This document shows positions 17,363-26,640 of a DNA stretch of 64,000 nucleotides, one piece after another. The stretch lies in the NCBI RefSeq assembly GCF_918698155.1, contig NZ_CAKKLX010000001.1:1-64000 (forward strand), read 5' to 3'. The stretch comes from Roseomonas sp. CECT 9278. GTDB lineage: Bacteria; Pseudomonadota; Alphaproteobacteria; Acetobacterales; Acetobacteraceae. Every line of letters starts with the position of its first letter. Within the stretch, counting starts at the first letter, position 1. The position numbers and the translations under genes are program-made. Under the pieces are notes generated by a model that was not told where the DNA came from, ran no database searches, and was given only the letters and a program-made list of their open reading frames with translations.

Positions 17363-17710
17363 GTGGTCATGGACAAACCCATCCCCGACATCCGCGCAGT
17401 GGCGAAGCCTCTCACCGAGGCGTCGCTCTGCACCTGGCTGGGCGCCGCAGCACCTGGCGACAGCATCACCTACCACCGCGGCGCACTCGCCCGACAGGTC
17501 TGCCCGCAGTTGCAGTGCCTGCCCGAGCCGGAGCGCACCGCGCTGCAGCGCCTGGCGGCCCGCGCCTGGAAGCTGGCCGAGCTCGGCCTGGCGGATATCG
17601 TGCAGCGCCGCCACGGCTACGAGGACTACGCCTACATCCTCGTCGCCCGGCGCCGGCCGCGTCGCTATGCGTCGTCCATCCTGCCCCTGCTGCTCGCGGA
17701 GGCCGCGTGA
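17363..17710 (+). CDS. Phage early protein of unknown function
   Basis: The 115-residue protein (ASLCTWLGAAAPGDSITYHRGALARQVCPQL, then RRHGYEDYAYILVARRRP) is common in early regions of this phage type, as far as I recall, but has no assigned function. GAGGTGG at 17347-17353 favours the GTG at 17363; ATG 17369 is the alternative. It overlaps the next gene by one base at TGATG. A small winged-helix fold is possible but unproven. Confidence 0.7.
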   Translation: MVMDKPIPDIRAVAKPLTEASLCTWLGAAAPGDSITYHRGALARQVCPQLQCLPEPERTALQRLAARAWKLAELGLADIVQRRHGYEDYAYILVARRRPRRYASSILPLLLAEAA

Positions 17711-18252
17711 TGGACGCGCCCCGCACCAACCGCCCCACCCTCGACGCACTGCGCCACATGCCGGTGAGCGACGTCATCGCGCTTCCCGCCGAGCATCTGG
17801 CGCTGCTGCAGACCGATGCGCGCGAGGCACTGGATGCCGCCAAGCGCATGCAGGACTGGATCGAGGCCGCGATTGCGCTGCGCTACGAGCAGCGTGCCGT
17901 CGGCGCACGTGCCGCGGCCGGGAAGGACACTGGCACGGTCCGCTTCCAGGACGGCGCCGTGGAGATCGCGGTCGATCTACCCAAGCGGGTGGAATGGGAC
18001 CACACGCGGCTCGCCGCGCTGTCCGAACAGATCCGCGCCGGCGGCGAGGATCCCGGCCAGTATGTCGAGGTCAGCCTCAAGGTCTCGGAGCGGGCTTACA
18101 CCGCCTGGCCGGAGCGTATCCGCGCCGCCTTCGAGCCGGCCCGCACGGTCCGCACCGGCCGCGCCACCTATCGCTTGGCCATCCTGTCCGAGACCGCGCT
18201 GTGCGACAGCCCGCATGCCGGTGGAATCATCCCAGTGCGGGCAGGCCGCTGA
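17710..18252 (+). CDS. Phage early protein, likely accessory to recombination ATPase
   Basis: The 180-residue protein is soluble, with a helical N-terminus (LTTDAREALD-like region LALLQTDAREALDAAKRMQD) and a C-terminal mixed part (VEWDHTRLAALSEQIRAGGED, VSLKVSERAYTAWPERIRAAFEPAR). No known domain is clear. It sits between two overlapping genes and directly precedes a RecA-fold ATPase, so it probably belongs to the phage recombination set. Confidence 0.7.
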   Translation: MDAPRTNRPTLDALRHMPVSDVIALPAEHLALLQTDAREALDAAKRMQDWIEAAIALRYEQRAVGARAAAGKDTGTVRFQDGAVEIAVDLPKRVEWDHTRLAALSEQIRAGGEDPGQYVEVSLKVSERAYTAWPERIRAAFEPARTVRTGRATYRLAILSETALCDSPHAGGIIPVRAGR

Positions 18253-19094
18253 TGGCGCTCCGCATCGTCACGGCCGACGACCGGCTCTCCGCCGCCGCGA
18301 ACAAGACCACCATGGTCATCGTCGGCGAGAGCGGGTCGGGCAAGACCACGCTGGTCAAGGCATTGCCCGACGTCGAGACGGCCTTCCTCGACCTCGAGGC
18401 CGGCATGAAGTCCGTGCAGGACTGGCGCGGCGACAGCATCCCCGTCCGGTGCTTCGAGGACATGGTGGTTCTCGCCTCCCTGATCGGCGGCCCGAACCCT
18501 GCCGCCCCGCCCACCGCCTTCTTCTCGAACGAGCACTACGCCCACTACGCCGCGCAGCATCCCGACCTCGTCGCGATGCTCGCCCGCAAGTCGATCATCT
18601 TCGTCGACAGCATCACCGATCTGACGCGCCAGGCCATGGTCTGGGCGAAGAAGCAGCCCGAGGCCTTCTCGGACAAGACCGGTAAGCCGGACACCCGCGG
18701 CGCCTATGGGCTGCTCGGGCGCGAGGTCATTGGCCTGCTGAAGCACCTCCAGCACGCGCCAGGCAAGACGGTGATCCTGGTCGGCATCCTGGAGAAGCAC
18801 ACCGACGACTTCGGCCGCGTCACCTGGCAGCCGCAGATGGAGGGCGGCAAGGCCGGCCGCGAACTCCCCGGCATCGTCGATCAGGTCATCACCCTCTCGC
18901 TGTTCTCCCGCGATGGCGACGGCGCGCTGGTCCACGACCCTCAGCGCGGCACGGAACGCCGGCTGGTCTGCCAGGCGGGCAACCGCTTCGGGCTGCCGGC
19001 CAAGGACCGCTCCGGGCGCCTCGACGAGACCGAGCCGCCGGATCTGCTCGCGCTGCTCCGCAAGATCAACGCTCCCGCCCCATCCCCAGCCTGA
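18252..19094 (+). CDS. RecA-fold phage ATPase (AAA_24 / Sak4-like)
   Basis: The 280-residue protein has Walker A VGESGSGKTTLVK near residue 25, a Walker B-like IIFVDSITDLT near 120, and GREVIGLLKHLQHAPGKTVILVGILEK. This fits phage nucleotide-binding proteins of the AAA_24 type, which include Sak4-like single-strand annealing ATPases. It would work on phage DNA during replication-linked recombination. The ATG overlaps the previous stop (TGATG). The next gene may encode its ssDNA-binding partner. Confidence 0.85.
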   Translation: MALRIVTADDRLSAAANKTTMVIVGESGSGKTTLVKALPDVETAFLDLEAGMKSVQDWRGDSIPVRCFEDMVVLASLIGGPNPAAPPTAFFSNEHYAHYAAQHPDLVAMLARKSIIFVDSITDLTRQAMVWAKKQPEAFSDKTGKPDTRGAYGLLGREVIGLLKHLQHAPGKTVILVGILEKHTDDFGRVTWQPQMEGGKAGRELPGIVDQVITLSLFSRDGDGALVHDPQRGTERRLVCQAGNRFGLPAKDRSGRLDETEPPDLLALLRKINAPAPSPA

Positions 19095-19116
19095 CCCGAA
19101 CCCGAGAGGCGCACCG

Positions 19117-19842
19117 ATGTACGACATGAACGACGCAGAGCTGCCGCGCGGCTCCGACCTCATCCCGGACGGCACCTTTGCCAAGGTGACCATGGTGATC
19201 CGCCCCGGTGGCGTGGACGGTCAGGGCGAGGCGGACCGGGGCCTTCTGAAGGCATCCCGTGGCGGCGGTGACACCGCCATGGTCGACGGCGAATTCACCG
19301 TCGCTGCCGGCCCGCACATCCGCCGCAAGTTCTGGCAGACCTTCACGGTGGTCGGCGGCAAGGTCGATGAGCACGGCGTGTCCATCGCCTGGAAGATCTC
19401 GAAAGGGACCTTCCGAGCCATGATCGACAGCGCGCTGGGTCTCGACCCGCAGGATATGGGCGAGGCCGCCAAGGCGAAGCGGGTCCTGCGCGGCTTGTCC
19501 GACCTGTCGGGCATCACCTTCGCCGCGAAGATCCGGGTCGAGCCGGCGAATGACCCGCGCTACAGCGACAGCAACCGCCTCGACCGCGTGGTGCTGCCGG
19601 GCGAGCCGGAATATGCGCGCATCATGGCGGGCGAGCCGGTGCCGGCCTCGCCCAGCGGCCAACGCGCAGCAAAGCCCGCAGCTGCTCCCGTGCCTACCGC
19701 CCCGGCCTGGGCCAGCACGGCAGCGCCGCAGGCCGCCGCACCAATGTCGCCCTCCTGGGCAGCACCGGCCGCCGCGCCGTCTGCCCCGCCCCCGCGTTCG
19801 GCACCCCCCGCCGCCGGCGGCCCGGCCTGGCTGAACGGGTGA
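19117..19842 (+). CDS. Possible phage ssDNA-binding protein
   Basis: The 241-residue protein has a globular first part (GSDLIPDGTFAKVTMVIRPGG, IRRKFWQTFTVVGGK, ISKGTFRAMIDSALGLDP). The tail from about residue 185 is disordered and Ala/Pro-rich, ending PAWLNG. A beta-rich core plus disordered tail, next to a Sak4-like ATPase, resembles phage ssDNA-binding proteins of the DUF669 type. The acidic tip usual for SSB is lacking, so this is tentative. The start ATG 19117 follows GAGAGG. Confidence 0.65.
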   Translation: MYDMNDAELPRGSDLIPDGTFAKVTMVIRPGGVDGQGEADRGLLKASRGGGDTAMVDGEFTVAAGPHIRRKFWQTFTVVGGKVDEHGVSIAWKISKGTFRAMIDSALGLDPQDMGEAAKAKRVLRGLSDLSGITFAAKIRVEPANDPRYSDSNRLDRVVLPGEPEYARIMAGEPVPASPSGQRAAKPAAAPVPTAPAWASTAAPQAAAPMSPSWAAPAAAPSAPPPRSAPPAAGGPAWLNG

Positions 19843-19849
19843 TGCGCCG

Positions 19850-20308
19850 ATGGTCCGTCGCCGCTGGACGCGGCCGGCGCAGCCGCGTGCTGCGGCCAAG
19901 TCCCTGTCACCGGCGCGCGGTTGCACGCCTGAGGACCAGGTTCGTCGCCTCACCTGCGCGCTCTGCAGCCGGGAGGCGAAGGGCTTCGGCTACATCCACG
20001 AGATGCGGCTGGGCGAGTTTCCGCATCACCGCTTCTGCTCGATGCGGTGCTGCGAGGCGGGCGGCGCGATGGCCCGCAGGTCCAACGGCGTGATCGACAA
20101 AACGCAGATGGAGGAGCGCGCGGTGAAGGACGCGCGCCGGCCGCTCGCGGAAGTGCTGGTGGAGATGAACCTCATGGCGCCGTTCCACGACCGCAGCGCG
20201 GTGGAGATCGACCGCATCATCGAGGCCTGCGTCGACGGCTTTCAGGCATCGATGCAGCGCCAGGCCGCCGAGCGGGATCCGCTCGACGACCCGATTCCTT
20301 TTAGCTGA
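19850..20308 (+). CDS. Phage zinc-ribbon protein of unknown function
   Basis: The 152-residue protein carries two cysteine pairs, LTCALCSREAKGFGYIH and FCSMRCCEAGG, typical of a treble-clef or zinc ribbon. A helical C-terminus (EVLVEMNLMAPFHDRSAVEIDRIIEACVDGFQ) follows. Similar proteins (DUF6511-like) occur in phages of Alphaproteobacteria. A nucleic-acid-binding role is likely; the exact role is unknown. Confidence 0.7.
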   Translation: MVRRRWTRPAQPRAAAKSLSPARGCTPEDQVRRLTCALCSREAKGFGYIHEMRLGEFPHHRFCSMRCCEAGGAMARRSNGVIDKTQMEERAVKDARRPLAEVLVEMNLMAPFHDRSAVEIDRIIEACVDGFQASMQRQAAERDPLDDPIPFS

Positions 20309-20320
20309 GGGAGCATTGCC

Positions 20321-20743
20321 ATGAGCACCGGTGAAATCTGGCGCGATGTTCCCAGCCTGCCTGGCGTGCTGGCCAGCAGCGAGGGGCGCGTGATGATCAC
20401 GCCCTATCGCGGCCCCATGCCGAACGGCGGAGAGCGCCCCTATGGCGGCACGCCGACCTTTGGCGTGTGGAACAAGCTCGACGCGCGCTTCGTCACCACC
20501 GTCGGCGAACGCACATGGAAGGTGGCGCGGCTTATCGCTGAAGCATTCCACGGCCCGCCGCCATTCGACGGCGCCGTCGTCATGCATCTCGATGAGAACG
20601 CGGTGAACAACCGTGCCAGCAATTTGCGGTGGGGGACGCAGAAGGAGAATCTCAACGCACCTGGCTTTCTCAACTACTGCCGTTCGCGGACTGGCGACGA
20701 TAGCCCGTCCGTGAAGGGGCGGCGGAAGGCCAGCGCCCCATGA
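20321..20743 (+). CDS. HNH endonuclease (NUMOD4-type)
   Basis: The 140-residue protein starts with a NUMOD4-like module (IWRDVPSLPGVLASSEGRVM). It continues with an HNH_3-type core: VARLIAEAFHGPPP, VVMHLDENAVNNRASNLRWGTQKENLNAP. The histidine and asparagines of the ββα-metal motif are present. It is probably a free-standing homing-type nuclease carried by the phage. It overlaps the following nuclease gene by four bases (ATGA). Confidence 0.88.
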   Translation: MSTGEIWRDVPSLPGVLASSEGRVMITPYRGPMPNGGERPYGGTPTFGVWNKLDARFVTTVGERTWKVARLIAEAFHGPPPFDGAVVMHLDENAVNNRASNLRWGTQKENLNAPGFLNYCRSRTGDDSPSVKGRRKASAP

Positions 20744-21513
20744 TCCTCGACCTCAACCACCAATCCGGCCTGGTCTATGGGCGATCCGCGCACACCGGCA
20801 CGGACACCACCGCGCGCATCAACGCGCATGTCGATGCCGCACTGGTAGTCCGCAATCAGCGGCAGCGACCACGCGACTATCTCGGCGGCAGTCGCGTCGG
20901 CGAGGCCTGCGCCCGAAAGCTGGTCTACGAGGTGTCCCACGCGCCAAAGGATGCCGGCCGCGACTTCGACGGCGGCATCCTGCGCATCTTCGACGCCGGG
21001 CACCAGTTCGAGACGCTGTCCATCCGGTGGCTCCGCCTGGCCGGGTTCGATCTGCGCGATCGCGGTGCCGATGGCGAGCAATTTGGCTTTGCCGCCGCGG
21101 GCGGAAAGCTCCGTGGTCACGCCGACGGCGTCATCGTGGCCGGGCCCGATGTCGGCATCCGCTGGCCGTCGCTCTGGGAGCACAAGGCGCTCGGTCAGAA
21201 GTCGTGGAACGACCTGGTCAAGCACGGCCTGCGCCAGTCCAAGCCGATCTACTTCGCCCAGGTGCAGCTCTACATGGCCTACCTCGAACTCGAGGTGGCG
21301 CTGCTCACCGCGCTGAACCGCGACACGCTGGCGCTGCACCACGAGGTGATCCCCTTCGACGCAGCCGAGGCGCAGCGCCTGTCCGATCGTGCGGTCGACA
21401 TCCTGCGCGCTGCTGAGAATGGCGAGTTGCCGCCCCGCATCGCCGCGCACGCTGACTTCTATCTCTGCCGCTTCTGTCCCTACGCGGCCCGCTGCTGGGA
21501 GCATGTCCAATGA
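20740..21513 (+). CDS. PD-(D/E)XK nuclease (RecB/Cas4-like) of phage
   Basis: The 257-residue protein shows the nuclease core GHADGVIV (D of the motif), WEHKALGQKSWND (E-x-K) and YFAQVQLYMAYL (QxxxY helix). A C-terminal CRFCPYAARCWEH cysteine set follows, as in RecB/Cas4-type Fe-S nucleases. It is likely an exonuclease for phage recombination, paired with the Sak4-like ATPase. It overlaps both neighbours by four bases. Confidence 0.85.
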   Translation: MILDLNHQSGLVYGRSAHTGTDTTARINAHVDAALVVRNQRQRPRDYLGGSRVGEACARKLVYEVSHAPKDAGRDFDGGILRIFDAGHQFETLSIRWLRLAGFDLRDRGADGEQFGFAAAGGKLRGHADGVIVAGPDVGIRWPSLWEHKALGQKSWNDLVKHGLRQSKPIYFAQVQLYMAYLELEVALLTALNRDTLALHHEVIPFDAAEAQRLSDRAVDILRAAENGELPPRIAAHADFYLCRFCPYAARCWEHVQ

Positions 21514-22286
21514 CGCCTGTCACTTCGTCGCGCATGATGCCTCTTGCCTTCAGCTTGAAGCGTCATGTCCTTCGTCACGCGCATCGCTTCTGGTGCGAGA
21601 TCGATGCCAAGGAGGTCGCGACCGCCCCGATCTACATCTTTCCAGATGGTCGCCGCTTCGACTCTGACGATGTCGAGCGGCTCGCCACCAGCAATTTGGC
21701 CGGCACACTCAAGCTGCCGCACCCTCACTGCATCTTTGAACTTCAGGATCCTGAACAGCCCGAGGCATGTCTCGCCTCCTATGCACGTGCCACTGAGGCG
21801 GGGGTCGATAGCTTCCTGTTCCGCTTTCTCCCAGAGCGGAATTGCTGGAGCGACCTGATGGCCGCAGTGGAATTCCTGCCCAACGGTGTGGCCGAAGTCA
21901 TGGGCCACCCGAAGGAGCAGGACCCGAACCACTACGCGCCGACCTTCGAGGCCGCTACCTCCATGGTCTGGCGTGCGCTCGGACTACTTTCGATCCCCAC
22001 ACCCCTGGCCGAACAGCAGCTCTCGCCACTGCGTCGGCGATCCTTTGCGAAGGATGGCGTGCGCGGATGGACCTATCGCGTTGCCGACATCCAGCCGCAC
22101 ATCATCGCATCCGCGCTGGCTGAGCGGAGCGGCTCACATGCCTCACCCCGTTGGCACATTCGCCGTGGCCACTGGCGTGCGCTCGCTGGTGGTCGCCGCG
22201 TCTTCGTCCGCGAGTGCGAGGTCGGCGATATCGCGCGTGGTGGCGTGATCAAGGATTACCAGGTGAATGGCGGGGATCTGCCATGA
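21510..22286 (+). CDS. Phage protein of unknown function
   Basis: The 258-residue protein has no catalytic motif that I recognise. The C-terminal basic segment (SPRWHIRRGHWRALAGGRRVFVRECEVGDIARGGVIKDYQV) recurs in hypothetical phage proteins I recall and may bind nucleic acid. It overlaps both the nuclease gene upstream and the helicase gene downstream by four bases, placing it in the replication-recombination operon. Confidence 0.7.
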   Translation: MTPVTSSRMMPLAFSLKRHVLRHAHRFWCEIDAKEVATAPIYIFPDGRRFDSDDVERLATSNLAGTLKLPHPHCIFELQDPEQPEACLASYARATEAGVDSFLFRFLPERNCWSDLMAAVEFLPNGVAEVMGHPKEQDPNHYAPTFEAATSMVWRALGLLSIPTPLAEQQLSPLRRRSFAKDGVRGWTYRVADIQPHIIASALAERSGSHASPRWHIRRGHWRALAGGRRVFVRECEVGDIARGGVIKDYQVNGGDLP

Positions 22287-23575
22287 GCTTCACCCCATCC
22301 CCACAGCAGGCCGATGCAATCCGCGCCATCGTGGATTGGTTTCAGAACCGCACGCACCAACAGCAGGTCTTCCGCCTGTTCGGCTTTGCCGGCAGCGGCA
22401 AGAGCACCGTCATCACCTACGCCATCCAGGCGATCGGCATCGACGTGGCTGCCAGCGGTGACGAGGAGGATGCGGCACGCCGCCGCATTCTCTTCGCCGC
22501 CTTCACCGGCAAGGCGGCGCTGGTGATGACGCGCAAGGGCACCCCCGCCTCCACCATCCACTCCCTGATCTATCGCGTCTCGGAGGCGACGCCCGAGGAG
22601 ATCGACCGCGTGGAGCGGGACCTGCTCGACCTGCAGCGTGGTCTCGGGCGCATGGGACCTGCCGAGCGCGCCTTCGCCGAGATGCAGATCAGCAAGCTGC
22701 AGCTGCGGCTGGCGGACATCCACAAGCCGACCTTCTTGCTGAACGAGCAGTCGCTCGTGCGTGATGCCGACCTCGTCGTGTTGGACGAGGTGTCGATGGT
22801 CGGCCCCGAGATGGCCGCCGATCTGCTGGCCTTTGGCAAACCCATCCTGGTGCTGGGCGATCCCGGCCAGCTGCCGCCGATCAAGGGCACCGGCGCCTTC
22901 ACCGAGGCAAGGCCGGACATCATGCTCACCGAGATCCACCGCCAGGCCGGCGAGAGCGCCATCATCCGCCTCGCCACGATGGCGCGGCAGGGCATCGACA
23001 TCCCGCCCGGCGAGCATGACGCGCATGTCTGGAAGCTGCCGCGCAATGCGGTGCGGCCCGAGCAGATGTTGCGCGGCGGCCAGGTCATCTGCGGCCGCAA
23101 CGACACGCGGCGCTGGCTCAACAGCCAGATCAAGCAGGCCGCTGGCTTTCCAGCGCCCTATCCCGCGGGCCAGGACGAGAAGCTCATCTGCCTCAAGAAT
23201 CGCCATGACCTGAGTCTGGTCAACGGGATGTTCCTGTCGCTGGCGGAGATTCAGCACGAGAGCGACCTGGCCTTCTCGGCCACCATCACCACCGAGGATG
23301 GCGTCGCCATCTCTGGCCGGCACCGCTTCTATAAGGGCCATTACGACGACCACGTCCGCTACGACCGGGAGCGGCTGACCCGCGACTACCGCGAGATGCG
23401 TGGGCTGATCGAGAGCAGCTGGGGCTATGCCATCACCTGCCACAAGGCCCAGGGCAGCCAGTGGGAGAATGTCGTCGTCTACGATGACGGGCTGAGCCGC
23501 ACGGCCGAGGACCGCAATCGCTGGCTCTACACCGCCATCACGCGCGCCGAACGTGGGTTGGTGATCCTTGATTGA
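22283..23575 (+). CDS. RecD/Dda-like ATP-dependent DNA helicase
   Basis: The 430-residue protein is a superfamily 1B helicase: Walker A LFGFAGSGKSTVITY near 32-46, motif II VVLDEVSMVG near 170, motif III LGDPGQLPPIKG, and the C-terminal UvrD-like TCHKAQGSQWENVVVYDDG with WLYTAITRAERGL. It should unwind DNA 5'-3' during phage replication or recombination. ATG 22283 overlaps the previous stop, and its own stop overlaps the primase start. Confidence 0.92.
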   Translation: MSFTPSPQQADAIRAIVDWFQNRTHQQQVFRLFGFAGSGKSTVITYAIQAIGIDVAASGDEEDAARRRILFAAFTGKAALVMTRKGTPASTIHSLIYRVSEATPEEIDRVERDLLDLQRGLGRMGPAERAFAEMQISKLQLRLADIHKPTFLLNEQSLVRDADLVVLDEVSMVGPEMAADLLAFGKPILVLGDPGQLPPIKGTGAFTEARPDIMLTEIHRQAGESAIIRLATMARQGIDIPPGEHDAHVWKLPRNAVRPEQMLRGGQVICGRNDTRRWLNSQIKQAAGFPAPYPAGQDEKLICLKNRHDLSLVNGMFLSLAEIQHESDLAFSATITTEDGVAISGRHRFYKGHYDDHVRYDRERLTRDYREMRGLIESSWGYAITCHKAQGSQWENVVVYDDGLSRTAEDRNRWLYTAITRAERGLVILD

Positions 23576-26513
23576 CCTGAACGACGCGGCGCCGCCGGCA
23601 CCATCCTTCCGCTACGACCTGGACGCCATCGGCCCCCGCCTGCGCGACACGGCACATGCTTGGGTGCCCGGGCTGTTCCCCAATGGGCGGCGCCAGGGCG
23701 ATGAATGGCGTCTCGCCAACATCCAGGGCGCGCCGCCGCGCCAATCCGGATCCTGCGTGATCATGCTGGCCGGCGAGCATGCCGGCGACTGGCATGACTT
23801 CGATGGCGCGCAGGGCGGTGGGCCATTCAGCACGCTGGAGCATGGCACCGGCCTCTCGGGCCGGCTGCTGTTCGCCGAGGCTGCGGCGCGTGTCGGTTGG
23901 ACGGGCGACGCACCGGTGCGTCAGGAGCCACCGCCGGCGCGCAAGCCCGAGCGCGACATGACGCACGAGATCGGCTTCGTGCGGGAGCATGCGGTGCCGA
24001 TCGCCGGCACGCCCGCCGAGCACTACCTCCAGGGCCGCGGCCTGGCCGTGCCGGTCGGCGCCGACCTCCTGTTTCATCCCGACCTGACGAATTTCGAGAC
24101 CAAGGCCGGCTACCTGGCGATGATCGGCTTGGTTCGCGATCTCGCCGGCGAGGTGATCGCGCTCCATCGCTCCTATCTCCAGCAGGATGGCGACACCGTC
24201 CGAAAGGCCGATGTCCCCAAGCCACGCATGATGATGGGCAAGGTGGGTGGCGGCGCGGTGCGCCTGGCGCCGATCGGCACCCACGGCGTGCTCGGGCTCT
24301 GCGAGGGCATCGAGACCGGCCTGGCCGTCATGGCTGCCTGCCCAGGGCTGCCGGTCTGGGCCACGCTCTCCACCTCCGGCCTCGAGCAGGTGCAGCTGCC
24401 GCCCGAGGCCCGGCGCATTGTCATCCTGGCCGACCATGACACCTCCGGCGCCGGCATGCGCGCCGCGGACGCTGTGGCAGGCCGCCTTCGCCGCAACGGC
24501 ATCGTCACCGCCATCGCCGTGCCGCCTCAGCAGGGCGACGACTTCAACGACATGCTGGGCCGGGATGGCCCCGAGGCCATCGCCGCCCTGGTGGACGCCG
24601 CCCTGCGCAGTGCCGGCACGCCGCCACCACCGGCCGAGGACGAGACCGGCCGCCACCTGCCGCTGGGATTCCTGGAACCCACAGCGCCATTGCCGGTGCT
24701 GCGCGCCGATGAGGGCAATCTCCGCCGCGCCACCGATCGCGCCTGGAGCGCCGTCCTCGCCTCCAACCGCACCCCTTGGCTGTTCCGGCTCGGGGGGCTG
24801 CCCAGCTGGGTCACGCCGGACGATGAGGGCCGGCCCGTCGCCGCCACGGTCTCGGAGGAGCGGCTGCGCCACATGCTGGCCAAGCTGGCCGACTGGCGGA
24901 AGGTCAACGCCAAGGGCGACGCCATTCCCGCGCCGCCGCCCACCGGCGTGGTGAAGTCGCTGCTGGCCACCCCGGATCCGGGCCTGCCTATCCTCGCTGG
25001 CATCGTCACCACGCCGGTGTTCGGGCGAGGCGGCGTGCTGCTCACCGAGCCCGGCTACCACCCCGACGCCCGGCTGCTCTACCGCCCGACCGTGGGCTTT
25101 CGCCTGCCATCCGTTCCAGACCGCCCTTCAGGCCAGGACATCGCCGCCGCCCGCTCCCTGCTGTTGGATGACCTGCTGGGCGACTTCCCCTTCACCAGCA
25201 CCGCAGAGCGCGCCCACGCCCTGTCCCTGCTGCTGCTGAGCTTCCTGCGGGCCATGATCGATGGCCCAACGCCGTTGCATCTGATCGAGAAGCCCACCCC
25301 TGGCACCGGCGCCACGCTCATGGTGGACGTCATCGCCACCGTCCTGACCGGGGTCGGCGCCTCCGTCATGACCGAAGGGCGCGACGACGAGGAATGGCGC
25401 AAGCGCATCACCGCCAAGCTGCGGCAGATTCCATCGCTGATCCTGATCGACAATCTGCGCGAGCAGCTGGACAGCTCCGCCCTGGCTGCGGCCCTGACCG
25501 CCCCGTTCTGGGAGGATCGCATTCTCGGGCAATCCGAGATGACCCGGCTGCCCATCCGCTGCGCCTGGGTCGCCACGGGCAACAACCCCACCTTCTCGAA
25601 CGAGATGGCGCGGCGCCTGGTCCGCATTCGGCTCGACGCGCACACCGACCAGCCCTGGCGCCGCGACAGCTTTCGCCATCCCGACCTCATGGTGTGGGTG
25701 CGCGCCAATCGCGGCCGGCTGGTCGCCGCCTGCCTCACCCTCTGCCAGGCCTGGATCGTGGCAGGCCGGCCCCGCGGCGGCCGCAGCATCGGCAGCTACG
25801 AGATCTGGGCGCAGACGCTGGGTGGGGTGCTGGAGGTGGCCGGCATCGAGGGCTTCCTCGGCAACCTCGACGAGATGATGGCGGCGTCTGACAGCGAGGG
25901 CGGGGCGTGGCGGGCTTTCGTGCAGACTTGGTGGGACCGCTTCGGCACGGCGGAGGTCAGCGCCAGCGACCTCTTTGGGCACGCCAGGATGGCCGATCCG
26001 CCACTGCCGATCAGCGCGAAGGATGAAAACGGACAGCGCGTTCGCCTCGGTCGGGCCCTCAGCAAGATGCGCGATCGCGTGTTTCGGGTCAGCGATAGGC
26101 GCGTGCGTCTCCAGTCCGGCGGCGCGTCGCACAACGCCCAGCGCTGGCGGCTGACGACGTCTCAGGAAAGCAACACCGGAAAATCCTCCCCTTCCTCCCC
26201 TGTAGGACCGCAGGCGGGGAGGATTGGTGAGGGTCGGGGAGGATTCTCCGACAATCCTAACCTAGCAACGATCCAGGATTTACCTGGCGCGGGGGAGGAA
26301 GGGGAGGAAGGGGAGGATTTTTCCTCCCCCTACACATGCGCGCACGCGCGCACACACATGAACCGAGGGCCGGGAATTTCCTCCCCTTCCTCCCCTTCCT
26401 CCCCGAACCCTGATTCTACCTCGGTTTTTCGAGGGGAGGATCGCGGGGAGGATGCGGCGCAACCCTCCCCATCCTTCCCTGGTCCCCCGGCCTGGCTGGA
26501 TGGCGTGCCGTGA
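23568..26513 (+). CDS. Phage Toprim primase with C-terminal ATPase-like region
   Basis: The 981-residue protein starts at TTG 23568. The N-terminal half is a Toprim primase: LGLCEGIETGLAVMAA (Toprim glutamate) and IVILADHDTSGAGMRAAD (DxD). The middle holds a P-loop-like region with a degenerate Walker A (EKPTPGTGATLMVD), then IPSLILIDNLREQLDSS and CAWVATGNNPTFSNEMARRLVRIRLD, as in phage primase-helicases. The last 130 residues are disordered and repetitive (GEEGEEGED; SSPSSPSSP), because the DNA there forms a striking purine/pyrimidine inverted repeat. It probably makes primers and melts phage DNA at the origin. Confidence 0.85.
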   Translation: MIDLNDAAPPAPSFRYDLDAIGPRLRDTAHAWVPGLFPNGRRQGDEWRLANIQGAPPRQSGSCVIMLAGEHAGDWHDFDGAQGGGPFSTLEHGTGLSGRLLFAEAAARVGWTGDAPVRQEPPPARKPERDMTHEIGFVREHAVPIAGTPAEHYLQGRGLAVPVGADLLFHPDLTNFETKAGYLAMIGLVRDLAGEVIALHRSYLQQDGDTVRKADVPKPRMMMGKVGGGAVRLAPIGTHGVLGLCEGIETGLAVMAACPGLPVWATLSTSGLEQVQLPPEARRIVILADHDTSGAGMRAADAVAGRLRRNGIVTAIAVPPQQGDDFNDMLGRDGPEAIAALVDAALRSAGTPPPPAEDETGRHLPLGFLEPTAPLPVLRADEGNLRRATDRAWSAVLASNRTPWLFRLGGLPSWVTPDDEGRPVAATVSEERLRHMLAKLADWRKVNAKGDAIPAPPPTGVVKSLLATPDPGLPILAGIVTTPVFGRGGVLLTEPGYHPDARLLYRPTVGFRLPSVPDRPSGQDIAAARSLLLDDLLGDFPFTSTAERAHALSLLLLSFLRAMIDGPTPLHLIEKPTPGTGATLMVDVIATVLTGVGASVMTEGRDDEEWRKRITAKLRQIPSLILIDNLREQLDSSALAAALTAPFWEDRILGQSEMTRLPIRCAWVATGNNPTFSNEMARRLVRIRLDAHTDQPWRRDSFRHPDLMVWVRANRGRLVAACLTLCQAWIVAGRPRGGRSIGSYEIWAQTLGGVLEVAGIEGFLGNLDEMMAASDSEGGAWRAFVQTWWDRFGTAEVSASDLFGHARMADPPLPISAKDENGQRVRLGRALSKMRDRVFRVSDRRVRLQSGGASHNAQRWRLTTSQESNTGKSSPSSPVGPQAGRIGEGRGGFSDNPNLATIQDLPGAGEEGEEGEDFSSPYTCAHARTHMNRGPGISSPSSPSSPNPDSTSVFRGEDRGEDAAQPSPSFPGPPAWLDGVP
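26292..26404. repeat. 26-bp perfect purine/pyrimidine inverted repeat flanking an alternating purine-pyrimidine tract; candidate replication origin
   Basis: The arm 26292-26317 consists of three GGGGAGGA-type units and is exactly complementary to 26379-26404 (CCTCCCCTT-type units). The 61-bp spacer contains a run of T (26318-26322) and a 30-bp strictly alternating purine-pyrimidine stretch at 26331-26360, which is Z-DNA prone. A shorter pyrimidine copy lies at 26184-26200. All of it is inside the 3' end of the primase gene. Origin function is inference. Confidence 0.75.
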
Positions 26514-26640
26514 TGCGCCGTCCGCACAGCACCGGCCCGCCCAGACCCCGATCGACTGAAAGCCGGGCAGCGACGGCGAGCTCCACCAAGAACCGCGCCG
26601 TCGCCGCCCTCACCAGGATCATCCCCTCTTGGAGACCACC

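Noticed and set aside
26184-26404. CRISPR-like array suggested by the repeated CCTCCCCTT units
   Set aside because: Units are contiguous low-complexity repeats without unique spacers, inside a coding frame, and no cas gene is near.
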